Shown here piece by piece: positions 1-8,288 of a stretch of 64,000 bases of DNA. Where the stretch lies: the NCBI RefSeq assembly GCF_000309385.1, contig NZ_JH976537.1:3218540-3282539 (forward strand). Reading direction: 5' to 3'. Origin of the DNA: Nodosilinea nodulosa PCC 7104. GTDB taxonomy: Bacteria > Cyanobacteriota > Cyanobacteriia > Phormidesmidales > Phormidesmidaceae. Position numbers and translations under genes: made by a program. Below the pieces are notes generated by a model. It was given only the letters and a program-made list of their open reading frames with translations, was not told the origin of the DNA and did no database searches. Each line of letters starts with the position of its first letter. The stretch's first letter is position 1.

Positions 1-170
1 GCAATGCAGCCATACAGTCCGTCGGCGGTGGCCGCCCCCAGCCCCGTCACCAGCCCCATCAGCTGGCCCTGGGTGAGCGACCGGCGAATGCAGAGCAGAC
101 CAATCGGGCCGACCGGGGCCGCGATCGCCAGCCCCAGCCCAATTCCTTTCAGCAATGTCAAACCCTCCAT
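1..170 (-). CDS. LysE/RhtB-family amino-acid exporter, N-terminal part (runs off the window)
   Basis: The first 56 codons of a membrane protein lie here and continue beyond position 1. The N-terminus is hydrophobic and carries APVGPIGLLCIRRSL, the typical first-helix signature of LysE/RhtB exporters, which pump amino acids out of the cell. A GGGGAGGG ribosome-binding sequence precedes the ATG at 170. The gene starts 19 bases after the stop of the Lrp-type regulator on the same strand, so the two probably form one transcript. A regulator next to the exporter it controls is a common arrangement for this family. The substrate cannot be read from this fragment. Confidence 0.8.
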   Translation of the reverse strand, partial: MEGLTLLKGIGLGLAIAAPVGPIGLLCIRRSLTQGQLMGLVTGLGAATADGLYGCI

Positions 171-189
171 AGCCCCTCCCCAGGACTCT

Positions 190-663
190 CTACAAGGACT
201 CGCTCAGGTGATCTAGCGATGGCACCTGGGTCTCTTTCACCGTTGAGAGCACAATCAGCGTGCGGGTTTTGACCACCCCCGCGATCGCCTTCAGCCGTTC
301 GGTGATCAGCGCCTCCAGGGCGCGAGTGTGGCAACAGCGCACCTTGAGCAGGTAGTCGTCGTCGCCCGTAACGTGGTGGCACTCCAAAATTTCGGCACTG
401 GCCTGCACCGCCGCCAAAAACCCCTCCCGATGGCGGGGCTGGTCGAGCGTTACCGAGATAAACGCCGTCAGATCTAGCCCCAGGGCTTCGGCGCTGAGCC
501 GGGCGCTGTAACCGTTGATGATGCCGCGTTCTTCCAGTTTTTTGACGCGATCGGCTGCTGCCGGAGCCGACAGCCCCAGCTGTCCCGCCAGCTCAGCCCA
601 GGTCATGCGCCCCCGCTGGCAGAGCAGCGACAACGTTTTTATATCAAGGTCATCAATCTCCAT
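190..663 (-). CDS. Lrp/AsnC-family transcriptional regulator
   Basis: This 157-residue protein has the two-part Lrp design. An N-terminal winged helix-turn-helix (residues 4-55, with LAGQLGLSAPAAADRVKKLEERG as the DNA-reading helix region) is followed by an alpha-beta RAM domain (about 65-140, with VTGDDDYLLKVRC), which binds amino acids and mediates oligomer formation. Length is normal for the family. It lies directly upstream of a LysE-type exporter on the same strand, so it probably senses an amino acid and controls export. The effector is unknown. Confidence 0.92.
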   Translation of the reverse strand: MEIDDLDIKTLSLLCQRGRMTWAELAGQLGLSAPAAADRVKKLEERGIINGYSARLSAEALGLDLTAFISVTLDQPRHREGFLAAVQASAEILECHHVTGDDDYLLKVRCCHTRALEALITERLKAIAGVVKTRTLIVLSTVKETQVPSLDHLSESL

Positions 664-987
664 TGCCTTACTTTAGAATCTAATTTAGATAATTTACCTT
701 GCAAACTAAACTCTTGAAAAGAACTTGCTAAGGTTTCCTGACCTAGCAGGGCTTTGGCGAGATAAAGTTGGTAGATACTCAGGGACGAGCAGGTTCTCAG
801 CCCAGCCCCGCTCTCGGTCAGGGCGGCGGATCGCACACCATCTACCACGGCTGACCCATCCCGCGCCTCTAACTCCCCTCACTCACTCCCCAATCCAAAA
901 TCGCCAATCCAAAATCCCCCTTCCCCTTTCGCTAGAGAAAATATGTCACCTTAGGAATGGCGATTTTCACTGCTCTGTTGGGAGAGG
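664..987. other. Intergenic region between divergent genes
   Basis: No credible gene is seen. The region should hold the promoter of the Lrp-type gene (leftward) and of the DUF4079 gene (rightward). It contains short degenerate repeats of the type AATCCAAAATC near 893-920, common between cyanobacterial genes. Open frames here lack coding character. Confidence 0.5.
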
Positions 988-1476
988 ATGATGGTTTCTA
1001 CGATTCGCGGCTATTTGCAGCCCATTGCCGATTTCTTTGCCGGGTTTGGCACCCCCGAGCCGATTGTCCACTGGGGCCACCCGCTGATGATGGGCATTGT
1101 GGTGTTTGTCATGGGCAGCTTTACCGCCTATCTGGGCTGGAAGGGCCGCATTGGCGACGACGACCCCCAGAAAAAAGCCGAAAACCGCCACAGCCACAAG
1201 CGTCTGGCCCTGTGGATGTTTACCTTTATTAGCCTGGGCTATACCGGCGGCGTGCTGTCGCTGGTCATGCAGGAAAAAGATATCTTTCAAAGCCCCCACT
1301 TTTGGACGGGCAGCCTGGTGATCATCCTGCTGGCCGTTAACGGGGCGATTTCGCTCACCAAGTTTGGCGGCGGCAAAGCCTCGCTGCGCACGGCCCACGC
1401 CTACCTGGGCAGCGTTGCCCTGGCGGTGATGTTTGTCCACGCCTTTTTGGGTCTGCGCCTGGGCCTGTCGATTTAG
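988..1476 (+). CDS. DUF4079 family membrane protein
   Basis: The 162-residue product has four hydrophobic segments (about residues 29-50, 70-95, 108-125 and 140-160) with conserved histidines (HWGHP at 28-32, HSHKRLALW near 69, RTAHAYLG and FVHAFLG in the last third). This pattern matches the DUF4079 family, common in cyanobacteria and plastid-bearing organisms and of unknown function. The histidine pairs within helices resemble haem-b membrane proteins, which is an inference. Start is ambiguous between the adjacent ATG codons 988 and 991; GGGAGAGG lies immediately upstream. It appears to be a single gene. Confidence 0.82.
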   Translation: MMVSTIRGYLQPIADFFAGFGTPEPIVHWGHPLMMGIVVFVMGSFTAYLGWKGRIGDDDPQKKAENRHSHKRLALWMFTFISLGYTGGVLSLVMQEKDIFQSPHFWTGSLVIILLAVNGAISLTKFGGGKASLRTAHAYLGSVALAVMFVHAFLGLRLGLSI

Positions 1477-1593
1477 GGATTCTGCCTGTGGGGGGCGTGA
1501 TGGGGAGAATGCCTGCATCAGCAGCCGCTACCCTTGGTTACGATAAGGCATACGATGTTGCGCCGGAAGTATTGCGCCGGAAGGACTAGGGCT

Positions 1594-2190
1594 ATGACGT
1601 CCACTCCCCTACAGACTCTGCCTACGGACGATCAACGCGTGGTTTACGCTGGCATTAGCTGGCAGCAGTTTAAGCTCATTCAGGCCGGGTTTGCCCAGTC
1701 GCCGGGGGTGCGGCTGGGCTACTACCACAACACCATTGAGATTCTGATGCCAGGGCGCGACCACGAAATGGTTAGTCGGCTGATCGGTTTTTTGATTGGC
1801 CTATTTTGCCTGGAGAATGCGATCGAATTTGAGCCCACTGGCTCTATGACCCAGGAAAAAGAAGGAGAAGTCTCTGCCCAGGCAGATGAATCTTACTGTT
1901 TTGGTGAGTCAAAACCCATTCCTGACCTGTCTATTGAAGTGGTCTTTACCAGTGGCGGTATGGGCAAGCTCCAGCGCTACCAGGCCCTTGGCGTGCCCGA
2001 AGTGTGGTTTTGGGAAGATGGCGTGTTTAGCCTGCACAGGCTGCGAGGCGATGGGTACGAATCTATCGATCGCAGCGAAATTCCAGAACTCGCAACCCTG
2101 GATATGGCTCTGCTGGGCCGCTGCGTGTTGCTAGCCCAAACGTCTCGCCTGGAAGCCGCCAACGAATTTCGCCAAGGGCTGCGATCCTAA
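1594..2190 (+). CDS. Uma2 family (DUF820) PD-(D/E)xK nuclease-like protein
   Basis: The product (198 residues from ATG 1594) has the Uma2 fold signature: an early WQQFKLI, central Asp in PIPDLSIEVVFTSGG, then GKLQRYQALGVPEVWFWEDG. The family is hugely expanded in cyanobacteria and predicted to be a restriction-like endonuclease, but cellular roles are mostly undetermined. I prefer ATG 1594, with GGAAGGA upstream, over the upstream in-frame codon at 1534. The stretch just before the start contains a repeated GCGCCGGAAG. Downstream, an IS5-type element separates the stop from a hairpin that probably once terminated this gene. Confidence 0.85.
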   Translation: MTSTPLQTLPTDDQRVVYAGISWQQFKLIQAGFAQSPGVRLGYYHNTIEILMPGRDHEMVSRLIGFLIGLFCLENAIEFEPTGSMTQEKEGEVSAQADESYCFGESKPIPDLSIEVVFTSGGMGKLQRYQALGVPEVWFWEDGVFSLHRLRGDGYESIDRSEIPELATLDMALLGRCVLLAQTSRLEAANEFRQGLRS

Positions 2191-2215
2191 AGCCTTTGGT
2201 GCAGGCATCAGCTAA

Positions 2216-3126
2216 GAGGGTGTTTGAAAAGTCGGTCCGTGGGTAAAAAAGCTCACTCCGTGTAAGTTGCAGATAGAAGTCAGCAATGCCGGAGTGAGAC
2301 GATGAGTAAAGACTACCCCAGCAATTTAACCCGTGCCCAATACGAGCTGCTGAGTGACTTGCTGCCTGAGGCCAAACCAGGCGGACGACCCCGCAGCGTG
2401 GATCTGTGGGAGCTGCTCAATGCCATGATGTATCTCCTGGTAGAAGGGTGCCGTTGGCGGGCCTTGCCGGGAGACTTTCCGCCATGGCAGACGGTGTACA
2501 CCTACTTCCGGAACTGGCGCAAGGACGGCACCTGGATCATCATTCATGACCACTTGCGCGAGTGGACTCGGATTGAGCAAGACCGACACCCTCAACCGTC
2601 AGAAGCCGTCATCGATAGTCAGAGCGTGAAAAGCGCGGCCATGGTGCATGAGGCCGTTGGCTATGATGCGGGCAAAAAGATTAAAGGACGTAAACGGTTT
2701 CTGGGCGTCGATACCTTCGGCTTGGTGCTGCGGGTGCTGGTCACCGCCGCCAGTGTGCCGGAGCGTGAGGGGGGTAAGCAACTCCTCAAGCGCGTCAAAG
2801 CGATGGGGCCTGCCATCTCGAGACTGACCATTATTTGGGCGGATGGGGGCTTTGATGGCCCTGCTTTCATGATGTGGGTGATGGATACCTGTCGTTGGAT
2901 TCTCCAAGTCGTGCTGCGACCTCAACAAACTAAAGGGTTCGTGCTGCTCAAGAAACGCTGGGTGGTGGAGCGTACCCTCGGTTGGCTGATGGGGTGCCGA
3001 CGTTTGGTGCGAGATTATGAACTGCTACCCGAAACCTCAGAGACCCTCATCTACCTGGCCATGATCCGTATTATGGTCAGGCGGTTGGCATAATTTTTGA
3101 CCCCTCAGATCTTTTAAAACGTCCTC
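2216..3126 (+). mobile_element. IS5-family insertion sequence, complete, 911 bp
   Basis: The ends are imperfect inverted repeats: GAGGGTGTTTGAAAAGTC at the left and, read inward, GAGGACGTTTTAAAAGATC at the right. The direct repeat TAA flanks it (2213-2215 and 3127-3129). A 3-bp duplication suits the IS1031-like branch of the IS5 family. One intact transposase gene fills the element. The boundaries are read directly from the sequence; the subgroup is inferred. Confidence 0.88.
2302..3093 (+). CDS. IS5-family transposase
   Basis: This 263-residue DDE transposase cuts and joins the ends of the surrounding element. Catalytic positions are visible in order: Asp in VIDSQSVKS (about 106), Asp in IWADGGFDG (about 180) and Glu in WVVERTLGWL (about 223). 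The N-terminal LTRAQYELLSDLLP and GCRWRALPGDFPPWQTVY are typical of the DUF4096-type N-terminus. The frame is intact, so the element may be active. Start ATG 2302 follows GGAGTGAGACG. Confidence 0.93.
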   Translation: MSKDYPSNLTRAQYELLSDLLPEAKPGGRPRSVDLWELLNAMMYLLVEGCRWRALPGDFPPWQTVYTYFRNWRKDGTWIIIHDHLREWTRIEQDRHPQPSEAVIDSQSVKSAAMVHEAVGYDAGKKIKGRKRFLGVDTFGLVLRVLVTAASVPEREGGKQLLKRVKAMGPAISRLTIIWADGGFDGPAFMMWVMDTCRWILQVVLRPQQTKGFVLLKKRWVVERTLGWLMGCRRLVRDYELLPETSETLIYLAMIRIMVRRLA

Positions 3127-3140
3127 TAAGACATATTGAG

Positions 3141-3173
3141 AGCCCCCGCAGAAAGCTATTTTCTGCGGGGGCT
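3141..3173. terminator. Strong hairpin terminator between converging genes
   Basis: Perfect 14-bp arms AGCCCCCGCAGAAA and TTTCTGCGGGGGCT enclose a GCTAT loop. On the plus strand the hairpin is followed by TTTTGCTT. It lies between the Uma2 gene (now 950 bases away because of the IS5 insertion) and the leftward small gene ending at 3179, so it probably served both. Confidence 0.75.
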
Positions 3174-3178
3174 TTTGC

Positions 3179-3388
3179 TTACTCTGCCGCTGGGGCGTAG
3201 CGGCGGGTGTGGATGGCGAGATATTCGCCCTCGCGGCCTGTGGGCATGAGCTTGGACCAGCGATCGGGGTCGGCATAGCCGATGGCACCTAGCTGGTGAA
3301 TGGTGTCGCGCACGGCTCCGTAGTCGCCGATCGCAATCAGGCGCACCAGTTCTTGGTTGCGCACGGGCAGCTGAATTTCATAAGTCAT
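3179..3388 (-). CDS. Small conserved-looking protein of unknown function
   Basis: A 69-residue protein with the order MTYEIQLPVRNQELVRLIAI, GDYGAVRDTIHQLGAIGYAD, then DRWSKLMPTGREGEYLAIHT. It has no signal peptide or membrane segment. The composition and codon use match the GC-rich core genes and AAGGTGAAC precedes the start. The C-terminal EGEYLAIHTRRY resembles short cyanobacterial proteins I have seen annotated as hypothetical, but I cannot assign a function. A strong hairpin lies directly downstream. Confidence 0.7.
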   Translation of the reverse strand: MTYEIQLPVRNQELVRLIAIGDYGAVRDTIHQLGAIGYADPDRWSKLMPTGREGEYLAIHTRRYAPAAE

Positions 3389-3505
3389 GGGTGTTCACCT
3401 TCGGTAAAGAAAACGGGGAACCGCCTAGAGCATCCCGCAAGGGTGCTGTACCGAAGGCTTGACCTAAAATAGGCTCAGGCATTTCGGCTTAGTCACGTTA
3501 AGTCC

Positions 3506-3564
3506 GGAATGATTAGGGTTGTGAGAGAGCTGGTACCTCTCGCACAACCCGCCTAAACCATTCC
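3506..3564. repeat. Imperfect 59-bp inverted repeat in a gene-free stretch
   Basis: Outer arms GGAATG and CATTCC and inner arms GGTTGTGAGAGAG and CTCTCGCACAACC (one mismatch) fold around CTGGTAC. It lies in the 332-base gap (3389-3720) between the small protein and the HEPN gene remnant. No coding signal is seen in the gap, and base composition becomes AT-rich from about 3570 onward, marking the edge of an acquired segment. It could be a small transposable repeat or a transcript hairpin. Confidence 0.5.
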
Positions 3565-3720
3565 CCGCAAGAAATAATGTACTAGATTCACAGCAGATAT
3601 TCAACTGTTTAATGCTTAATAATTAGGTTCTACGGAAAACCAGACATCAACAATGAGACAATAGCAGATAATAGTTTGTCCAACTCCACCTGACAAAGAG
3701 AACTCTCACATTTATTGGCT

Positions 3721-4304
3721 CTAGTTCTCCTTCAGGAAATCAACAAAAGTCGGATCATTCAAGTACTCACTTAATATGGCTCTAATATAAAAATATAGTG
3801 CAAATATCAGCTCTTCAATATTATTTTCATCATCATTCAAATGATCCTTAATATACTTTTCAACTTTCTTGAAGTCACCATGAGCGATACTTGATCTTAA
3901 ATTATAAATACCCTTCAATTTATTCTTTATCTCATTAATATCTTGAGATTTATCGTTCAAATATATCAGCAAACTTGCCTTGAGGCGAAATTGTTTTCCA
4001 ATACTGTCTTCGACATTGAAGCGGTTGAAATCAGGATTATGAGTGAGCAGCAGTTCGATTATGCTTACCAAAACAACCAACTTCGTTTTTACGTCTGCAA
4101 TATCATGGCTGACAATCTTAAGGAGACTCCCTACGTACAAAAGCTTGCTCTTTAACCCAGACTCGAAAGCCTTATCCAGCTTCTTACTAATCAGCCGTAG
4201 ATGTGACTCGATACAGGGCAGAAAGTGCCATCGATGTTCATCTTTGGTAGTTTCAAACTCACGACTGGCCATTCCAAAGTTCAAAAATGCAAGGGGCAAG
4301 GAAC
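3721..4304 (-). pseudogene. C-terminal half of an IS-interrupted HEPN-type protein
   Basis: This fragment encodes about 193 residues, AT-rich and unlike the core genes. Near its end, NLRSSIAHGDF gives the R-x4-H pattern of HEPN domains (often RNases in toxin-antitoxin and defence systems), within a helix-rich context. There is no proper start: the first open codon is a TTG at 4299. When the IS630 element (4307-5485) and one TA are removed, the frame joins exactly to the fragment 5488-6053, giving a 383-residue protein. HEPN assignment rests on the motif and helical context only. Confidence 0.75.
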
Positions 4305-4306
4305 TA

Positions 4307-5485
4307 AGCTGTTAAGCATCTAAACTACATATTAGGGAGTGTATTTTGGTGAGTTATACATGCCAATCAAGAATTACCTAACGGCCGAAGAGAAACAGGA
4401 ATTGCAGAAGCAGCTTAAATTTCATGAGCATCCCGACGTTCGTGAGCGTATTCTAATTCTGCTATTGCGAAATGATGGCAGAAAACAGCAAGAGATTGCA
4501 GACTTTCTAGGTTGCTCCTTAAGGAAAGTAGCCTATTGGTGTGCCCACGGAAATCCAAGTGACTTAGCCAGTTTAACCGATGAACGAATGCATGGGAATT
4601 ATCATAAGGCCACCGATCAATATGTCAACTTATTATTGGATGTCATTGAGAAAGAGCCTCAAGAATTGGGGTACGAATTTGGTCGATGGACGGCGGCTCG
4701 GCTCGCCACATATTTAGAACAAGAAACCGGGATTCAGCTAAGTGGAAGTCAAGTGAGGAGGATTCTCAAGTCAAAAAAGTACGTTTACCTCTGGGCCAAA
4801 TATAGCTTAGAGGAGAAGCAAGATCCAGAGAAGCGAAAACTCTTCAAGGCAAAACTGGAGGAGTATTTAAGAATTACTAAAGAATCCCCAGAGAAGCTCC
4901 AGGTCTGGTTTTGGGATGAATGTGGCTTTAGTTTGAGAGTGACACGTCGAAAGGATTGGGTCAAGAAAGGGACGCGCAAGAAGGTTTCTGGAATTCGACG
5001 GAAAGGACGTATCAATGTGATGGGAGGAATCCGCTATTCGGACAAGAAGCGGTTGGTGGACTTTCTCCCCAAAGGAACCGGTGAAAATTTTTATAAGGTT
5101 CTCAAGAACTTTTACGAGGAGGTTATTTATGACTGGGCTGGCGAGGATAGGAGCGTGAGCGAATTTGAGAAAGACGGGCCTAAGGTTGTGATTATTTTAG
5201 ACAATGCGAGTATTCACAAAAAGGAGGAATTTACAGAGAAGATAAAGTTAGAGATGCCAAATTTAGTTTTGGAGTTTTTACCTGAGTATAGCCCGGACTA
5301 CAATCTGGTCGAATTGGTTTGGCATTCAGCAAAAGAGTTCATCTCAAATCGTTTATTTAAGTCTATTGAAGATCTCGAGGCTCTTATCAATAAGCTTCTC
5401 AATGAAGGAGAACTGGCCATAAATTGGCATCGGAAGGTGAAAAACAAGGGAAGTGCTATTGATGCAATTTAGATGCGCAACAGCT
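4307..5485 (+). mobile_element. IS630-family insertion sequence, complete, 1179 bp
   Basis: Terminal inverted repeats are AGCTGTTAAGCATCTAAAC at the left and AGCTGTTGCGCATCTAAAT read inward from the right. A TA dinucleotide flanks each end (4305-4306 and 5486-5487), the hallmark of IS630/Tc1-mariner insertion. It sits inside a leftward HEPN-type gene. The single transposase frame is intact. Confidence 0.92.
4360..5472 (+). CDS. IS630-family transposase
   Basis: About 370 residues. The N-terminal helix-turn-helix (QQEIADFLGCSLRKVAYW) recognises the element ends. The DDE catalytic core shows Asp in VWFWDECGFSL, Asp in VVIILDNASIHK and Glu in LPEYSPDYNLVELVWH. ATG 4360 with GGTGAG upstream is preferred; a GTG at 4339 would add seven residues. 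The stop lies inside the right inverted repeat. Codon use is AT-rich like its host gene, not like the chromosome core. Confidence 0.93.
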   Translation: MPIKNYLTAEEKQELQKQLKFHEHPDVRERILILLLRNDGRKQQEIADFLGCSLRKVAYWCAHGNPSDLASLTDERMHGNYHKATDQYVNLLLDVIEKEPQELGYEFGRWTAARLATYLEQETGIQLSGSQVRRILKSKKYVYLWAKYSLEEKQDPEKRKLFKAKLEEYLRITKESPEKLQVWFWDECGFSLRVTRRKDWVKKGTRKKVSGIRRKGRINVMGGIRYSDKKRLVDFLPKGTGENFYKVLKNFYEEVIYDWAGEDRSVSEFEKDGPKVVIILDNASIHKKEEFTEKIKLEMPNLVLEFLPEYSPDYNLVELVWHSAKEFISNRLFKSIEDLEALINKLLNEGELAINWHRKVKNKGSAIDAI

Positions 5486-5487
5486 TA

Positions 5488-6053
5488 TTTGCATCTCTGC
5501 CGTTATTGAATTGATGTGAATCAAAATCTAAAACAAATGATTGACCGTAGTAATCTTGATTTTGAGTGTGAATAAAGAGCGACATCAAGTAACTATAGTC
5601 TGCCACAATTTTTGAATTTTTGATTATTGGATTTTGTTCTTCAAGAAGAAAAAAGAGATTTGACTGACCTTCCTTTATAAGCTGATCCGCCCGATGGCGA
5701 AGACCCTCATGCTCCCCTTCGTCATCATACCTGACTACAATCCACATCCTAGCCATAAAGTCATAAATACTATCACGCGAGTAAGATTGATAGTATTTTT
5801 TAACGAAAGGATCTTTTGAGGAAAATCGATCCCGAAAATAATTAATGAACAATTCTAGAGTAACTATATCTTCTTCGCTATAGGGCGGGAAGTTGAATGC
5901 AGAATTCTGCTTGTATGAATTCTCAATGTATTCACGAACTGCTGTAATTTCATCTGGTGTTCGTGGATTGTCAAGATAAGCATTCAACACCTGGGAAATT
6001 GGAATTTTATCAGCTAATGGATAAGCATAAAAAGTCATTAACATGTTCATCAT
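5488..6053 (-). pseudogene. N-terminal half of the IS-interrupted HEPN-type protein
   Basis: This open frame starts at 6053 and its native part runs to 5488. Beyond that it reads five codons into the IS630 end (KLLRI) and stops at 5469. The 189 native residues are helical and charged, with no recognised domain. Removing the IS and one TA makes codons GAT GCA AAT AGT TCC join to the downstream fragment without a frameshift. The 1152-base restored gene includes the stop. Confidence 0.78.
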
Positions 6054-6321
6054 GTTTCGTACTCCAGATTATTTATCTCAGGGTATAGGATGCGTCGTCT
6101 GCTATCGGCAGCTTACAAGTGAAACCCAAACCACTACCTTAACCATCCTGTACTACCTACATCACCCAAACATCCTACTATCACAAGCAAGACAACCAAT
6201 TGTATACAAAATGTACATCTTAAGGTTGTTGAGTTCATGAACATCCAAGCATGATAAGAAATATCAACAAACCTTTTCTAGCAGGCAAGTTCTATCTTGA
6301 ACTCTCTAATCTTCAAAGCAT

Positions 6322-6347
6322 ACTCCATCCTCAATAGGGGATGGAGT
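6322..6347. repeat. Hairpin in the AT-rich gap 6054-6519
   Basis: Arms ACTCCATCC and GGATGGAGT (perfect, 9 bp) enclose eight bases. The surrounding 466-base gap has no credible gene. It must hold the promoter of the interrupted HEPN gene (leftward) and the Uma2 gene (rightward). No T-run follows, so this is not a clear terminator. Confidence 0.45.
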
Positions 6348-6519
6348 TAGGATAGAGGGATGAGAAACCAAATGAATTGTGAGTTTTGGGTTTCAAGCTC
6401 AATCCCTCCTACAACTGTGGTCAAATCACCTGTAATGTAAATTAAATGTTATGGAGTTCAATTGGCGTCTTTGGCAATGTACTCTCTCAAGCTCATAATG
6501 ACAGCGTTCTAACCCATAT

Positions 6520-7113
6520 ATGACCACTGTTCTCAACCTAGACGCACTTACCCGCAGCCTGACCCGTGAGCAGTTTGTGGGACTTTGTCAGAGCAACCCA
6601 GACCTTCAGCTTGAGCGTTCCCGTCAAGGAGAGCTAATCATTGTGAGCCCAGTTGGTGGTGAGAGCGGCAACCGAGAGGCCACCCTAATCACCAAAGTTG
6701 GCATTTGGAACGAGCAAACCCAGCTCGGGTATGTCTTTAGTTCCTCCACCATCTTTAGCCTGCCAGAAGGGGGCGTTGGCGAAGCCAGCTCGGAGAGCTT
6801 TCGCTCTCCTGACGTGGCGTGGGTAGCTAAACCTCGCTGGCAAGCGCTCAGCCCCGCCGAGCGAGAATCGTTTCCGCCCATCTGCCCCGATTTTGTGATT
6901 GAGTTGCGATCGCGTAGCGACAGGCTTCAGCCCCTACAGGCCAAAATGCAGGAATACCTGGATAGTGGCCTTCGCTTAGGCTGGCTGATTAACCCGCAAG
7001 ATCAGCAGGTCGAGATTTACCGCCCCAACCAAGCCGTTGAGCTTGTGCAGTTGCCCGCAACCTTGTCTGGAGAAGCCGTATTGCCAGGATTTGAGCTGGC
7101 CTTGGCAAAATGA
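6520..7113 (+). CDS. Uma2 family (DUF820) PD-(D/E)xK nuclease-like protein
   Basis: This 197-residue product shows the predicted nuclease core: FRSPDVAWV (Asp), FVIELRSRSD (Glu-x-Arg/Lys position), then KMQEYLDSGLRLGWLINP. An extra GVGEASSESF sits between LPEGG and RSPDVAW, where family members usually run straight on. The DNA there (6779-6804) carries inverted arms GCGAAGC and GCTTTCGC, suggesting a small palindromic repeat inserted in frame. It precedes a MazEF pair. Function in cells is unknown. Confidence 0.87.
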   Translation: MTTVLNLDALTRSLTREQFVGLCQSNPDLQLERSRQGELIIVSPVGGESGNREATLITKVGIWNEQTQLGYVFSSSTIFSLPEGGVGEASSESFRSPDVAWVAKPRWQALSPAERESFPPICPDFVIELRSRSDRLQPLQAKMQEYLDSGLRLGWLINPQDQQVEIYRPNQAVELVQLPATLSGEAVLPGFELALAK

Positions 7114-7157
7114 TATACTTTGGATATCCGAGAAGCCTTTTGCGCTGAGATAACCCG

Positions 7158-7400
7158 ATGAAAACTCAGATTGGCCAGTGGGGTAACTCGCTTGCACTAC
7201 GGATTCCCAAATATATCCATGAAGCGCTGCACCTCAAGCTTAATGATGCGGTAGAGTGCTCGGTCGAAGACGGTAAGCTAGTCATCACTCCAGTGCAAGC
7301 TTTACCCGAGATGAGCCTCGACGAGCTTTTGGCCGAAGTCACTGAACCCCCTGAACCAGAGTTCGACTGGGGTGACCCCGCTGGTAACGAGGTTTGGTAG
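7158..7400 (+). CDS. MazE-like (AbrB-fold) antitoxin
   Basis: An 80-residue protein with the swapped-hairpin AbrB/MazE N-terminus (KTQIGQWGNSLALRIPKYI, then DAVECSVEDGKLVITP) and an acidic, probably disordered tail (PPEPEFDWGDPAGNEVW) that would wrap the toxin. Its TAG stop overlaps the GTG start of the next gene by one base, the tight coupling usual for such pairs. It likely neutralises the MazF-type toxin and represses its own promoter. Confidence 0.9.
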   Translation: MKTQIGQWGNSLALRIPKYIHEALHLKLNDAVECSVEDGKLVITPVQALPEMSLDELLAEVTEPPEPEFDWGDPAGNEVW

Positions 7401-7729
7401 TGTACGTTCCCAAGCGCGGTGACTTTATCTGGCTCAGCTTTGATCCTCAAGCTGGGCACGAGCAAATGGGAAATCGCCCGGCGTTGGTGGTGAGCCACGA
7501 TCGCTTTAACGCCAAAATGGGATTTGCCTTCGTGTGCCCGATCAGCAATACCCAACGAAAAAATCCGTTTTATATCCAAATTCCAACCGGCAACCCTGTT
7601 ACTGGGGTAATTATGGCTGACCAACTGCGATCGCTCGACTGTAGAGCCAGAAATGCTCAGCTTATTGCTAACTGCCCAGATCTGTTGCTGCAAGATGTGC
7701 TGCGGCGAATCAAACCAATTTTGTTCTGA
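7400..7729 (+). CDS. MazF-like mRNA interferase toxin (PemK family)
   Basis: About 109 residues. The family signature is seen in order: YVPKRGDFIWLSFDPQAGHEQ, GNRPALVVS, FVCPISN, then TGVIMADQLRSLD. MazF toxins are ribosome-independent RNases that cut mRNA at short sites. The start is taken as GTG 7400 in the TAGTG overlap; the TTG at 7394 in the same frame is less likely. The pair appears intact. Confidence 0.9.
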   Translation: MYVPKRGDFIWLSFDPQAGHEQMGNRPALVVSHDRFNAKMGFAFVCPISNTQRKNPFYIQIPTGNPVTGVIMADQLRSLDCRARNAQLIANCPDLLLQDVLRRIKPILF

Positions 7730-7763
7730 AGCGGTGACGGCAGGTACATAGCAGCGATCTACG

Positions 7764-8222
7764 CTAGGGCTTTTTAGAGCCATGCCGAGTCAAAAAGCGA
7801 TCGAGCTGGTTGGCAAAGGCTTCGGTATCGCGCTGGCTAAACGGTGGCGGCCCGCCGGTTTCTACCCCGCCGCTGCGGAGTTCATCTAAAAAATTGCGCA
7901 TCGACAGGCGCTCGCGAATATTGCCCTGATCGTAAAAGGTACCGCGCGGGTTGAGGGCGTAGGCTCCCTTTGCGATCGCATCCGCCGCCAGAGGAATATC
8001 CGCCGTAACCACCAAATCTCCCGGCTGTAGCTGTTGGGCAATATAGTTGTCGGCCACATCCAGTCCCGATCGCACCTGCACCGCCTCAATATAGTCAGAC
8101 CCTGGAATCTGCAATTCCTGATTGGCCACCAGCGTGGTTTCCACCCGTACTCGCTTAGCGGCCCGAAACAGGATTTCCTTAATCACATTCGGGCAAGCAT
8201 CGGCATCAACCCAGATTTGCAT
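7764..8222 (-). CDS. YaiI/YqxD family protein (DUF188)
   Basis: This 152-residue protein begins [18 protein letters not shown] and carries [17 protein letters not shown] and [12 protein letters not shown], the conserved blocks of the YaiI/YqxD family, which has a PIN-like nuclease fold with aspartates at the site. The activity is not established. It is GC-rich like the core genome and stands between a toxin-antitoxin pair and another antitoxin gene. Confidence 0.92.
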   Translation of the reverse strand: MQIWVDADACPNVIKEILFRAAKRVRVETTLVANQELQIPGSDYIEAVQVRSGLDVADNYIAQQLQPGDLVVTADIPLAADAIAKGAYALNPRGTFYDQGNIRERLSMRNFLDELRSGGVETGGPPPFSQRDTEAFANQLDRFLTRHGSKKP

Positions 8223-8288
8223 CGTTCATGTGCCTCCGCATCACTACCCAGCGCACAACAAAGACTTAAAAGATATTGAGATATTCAA

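Noticed and set aside
6054..6519. Possible CRISPR repeat or small gene in the AT-rich gap
   Set aside because: There are no repeated units with regular spacers, only one hairpin and no coding signal.
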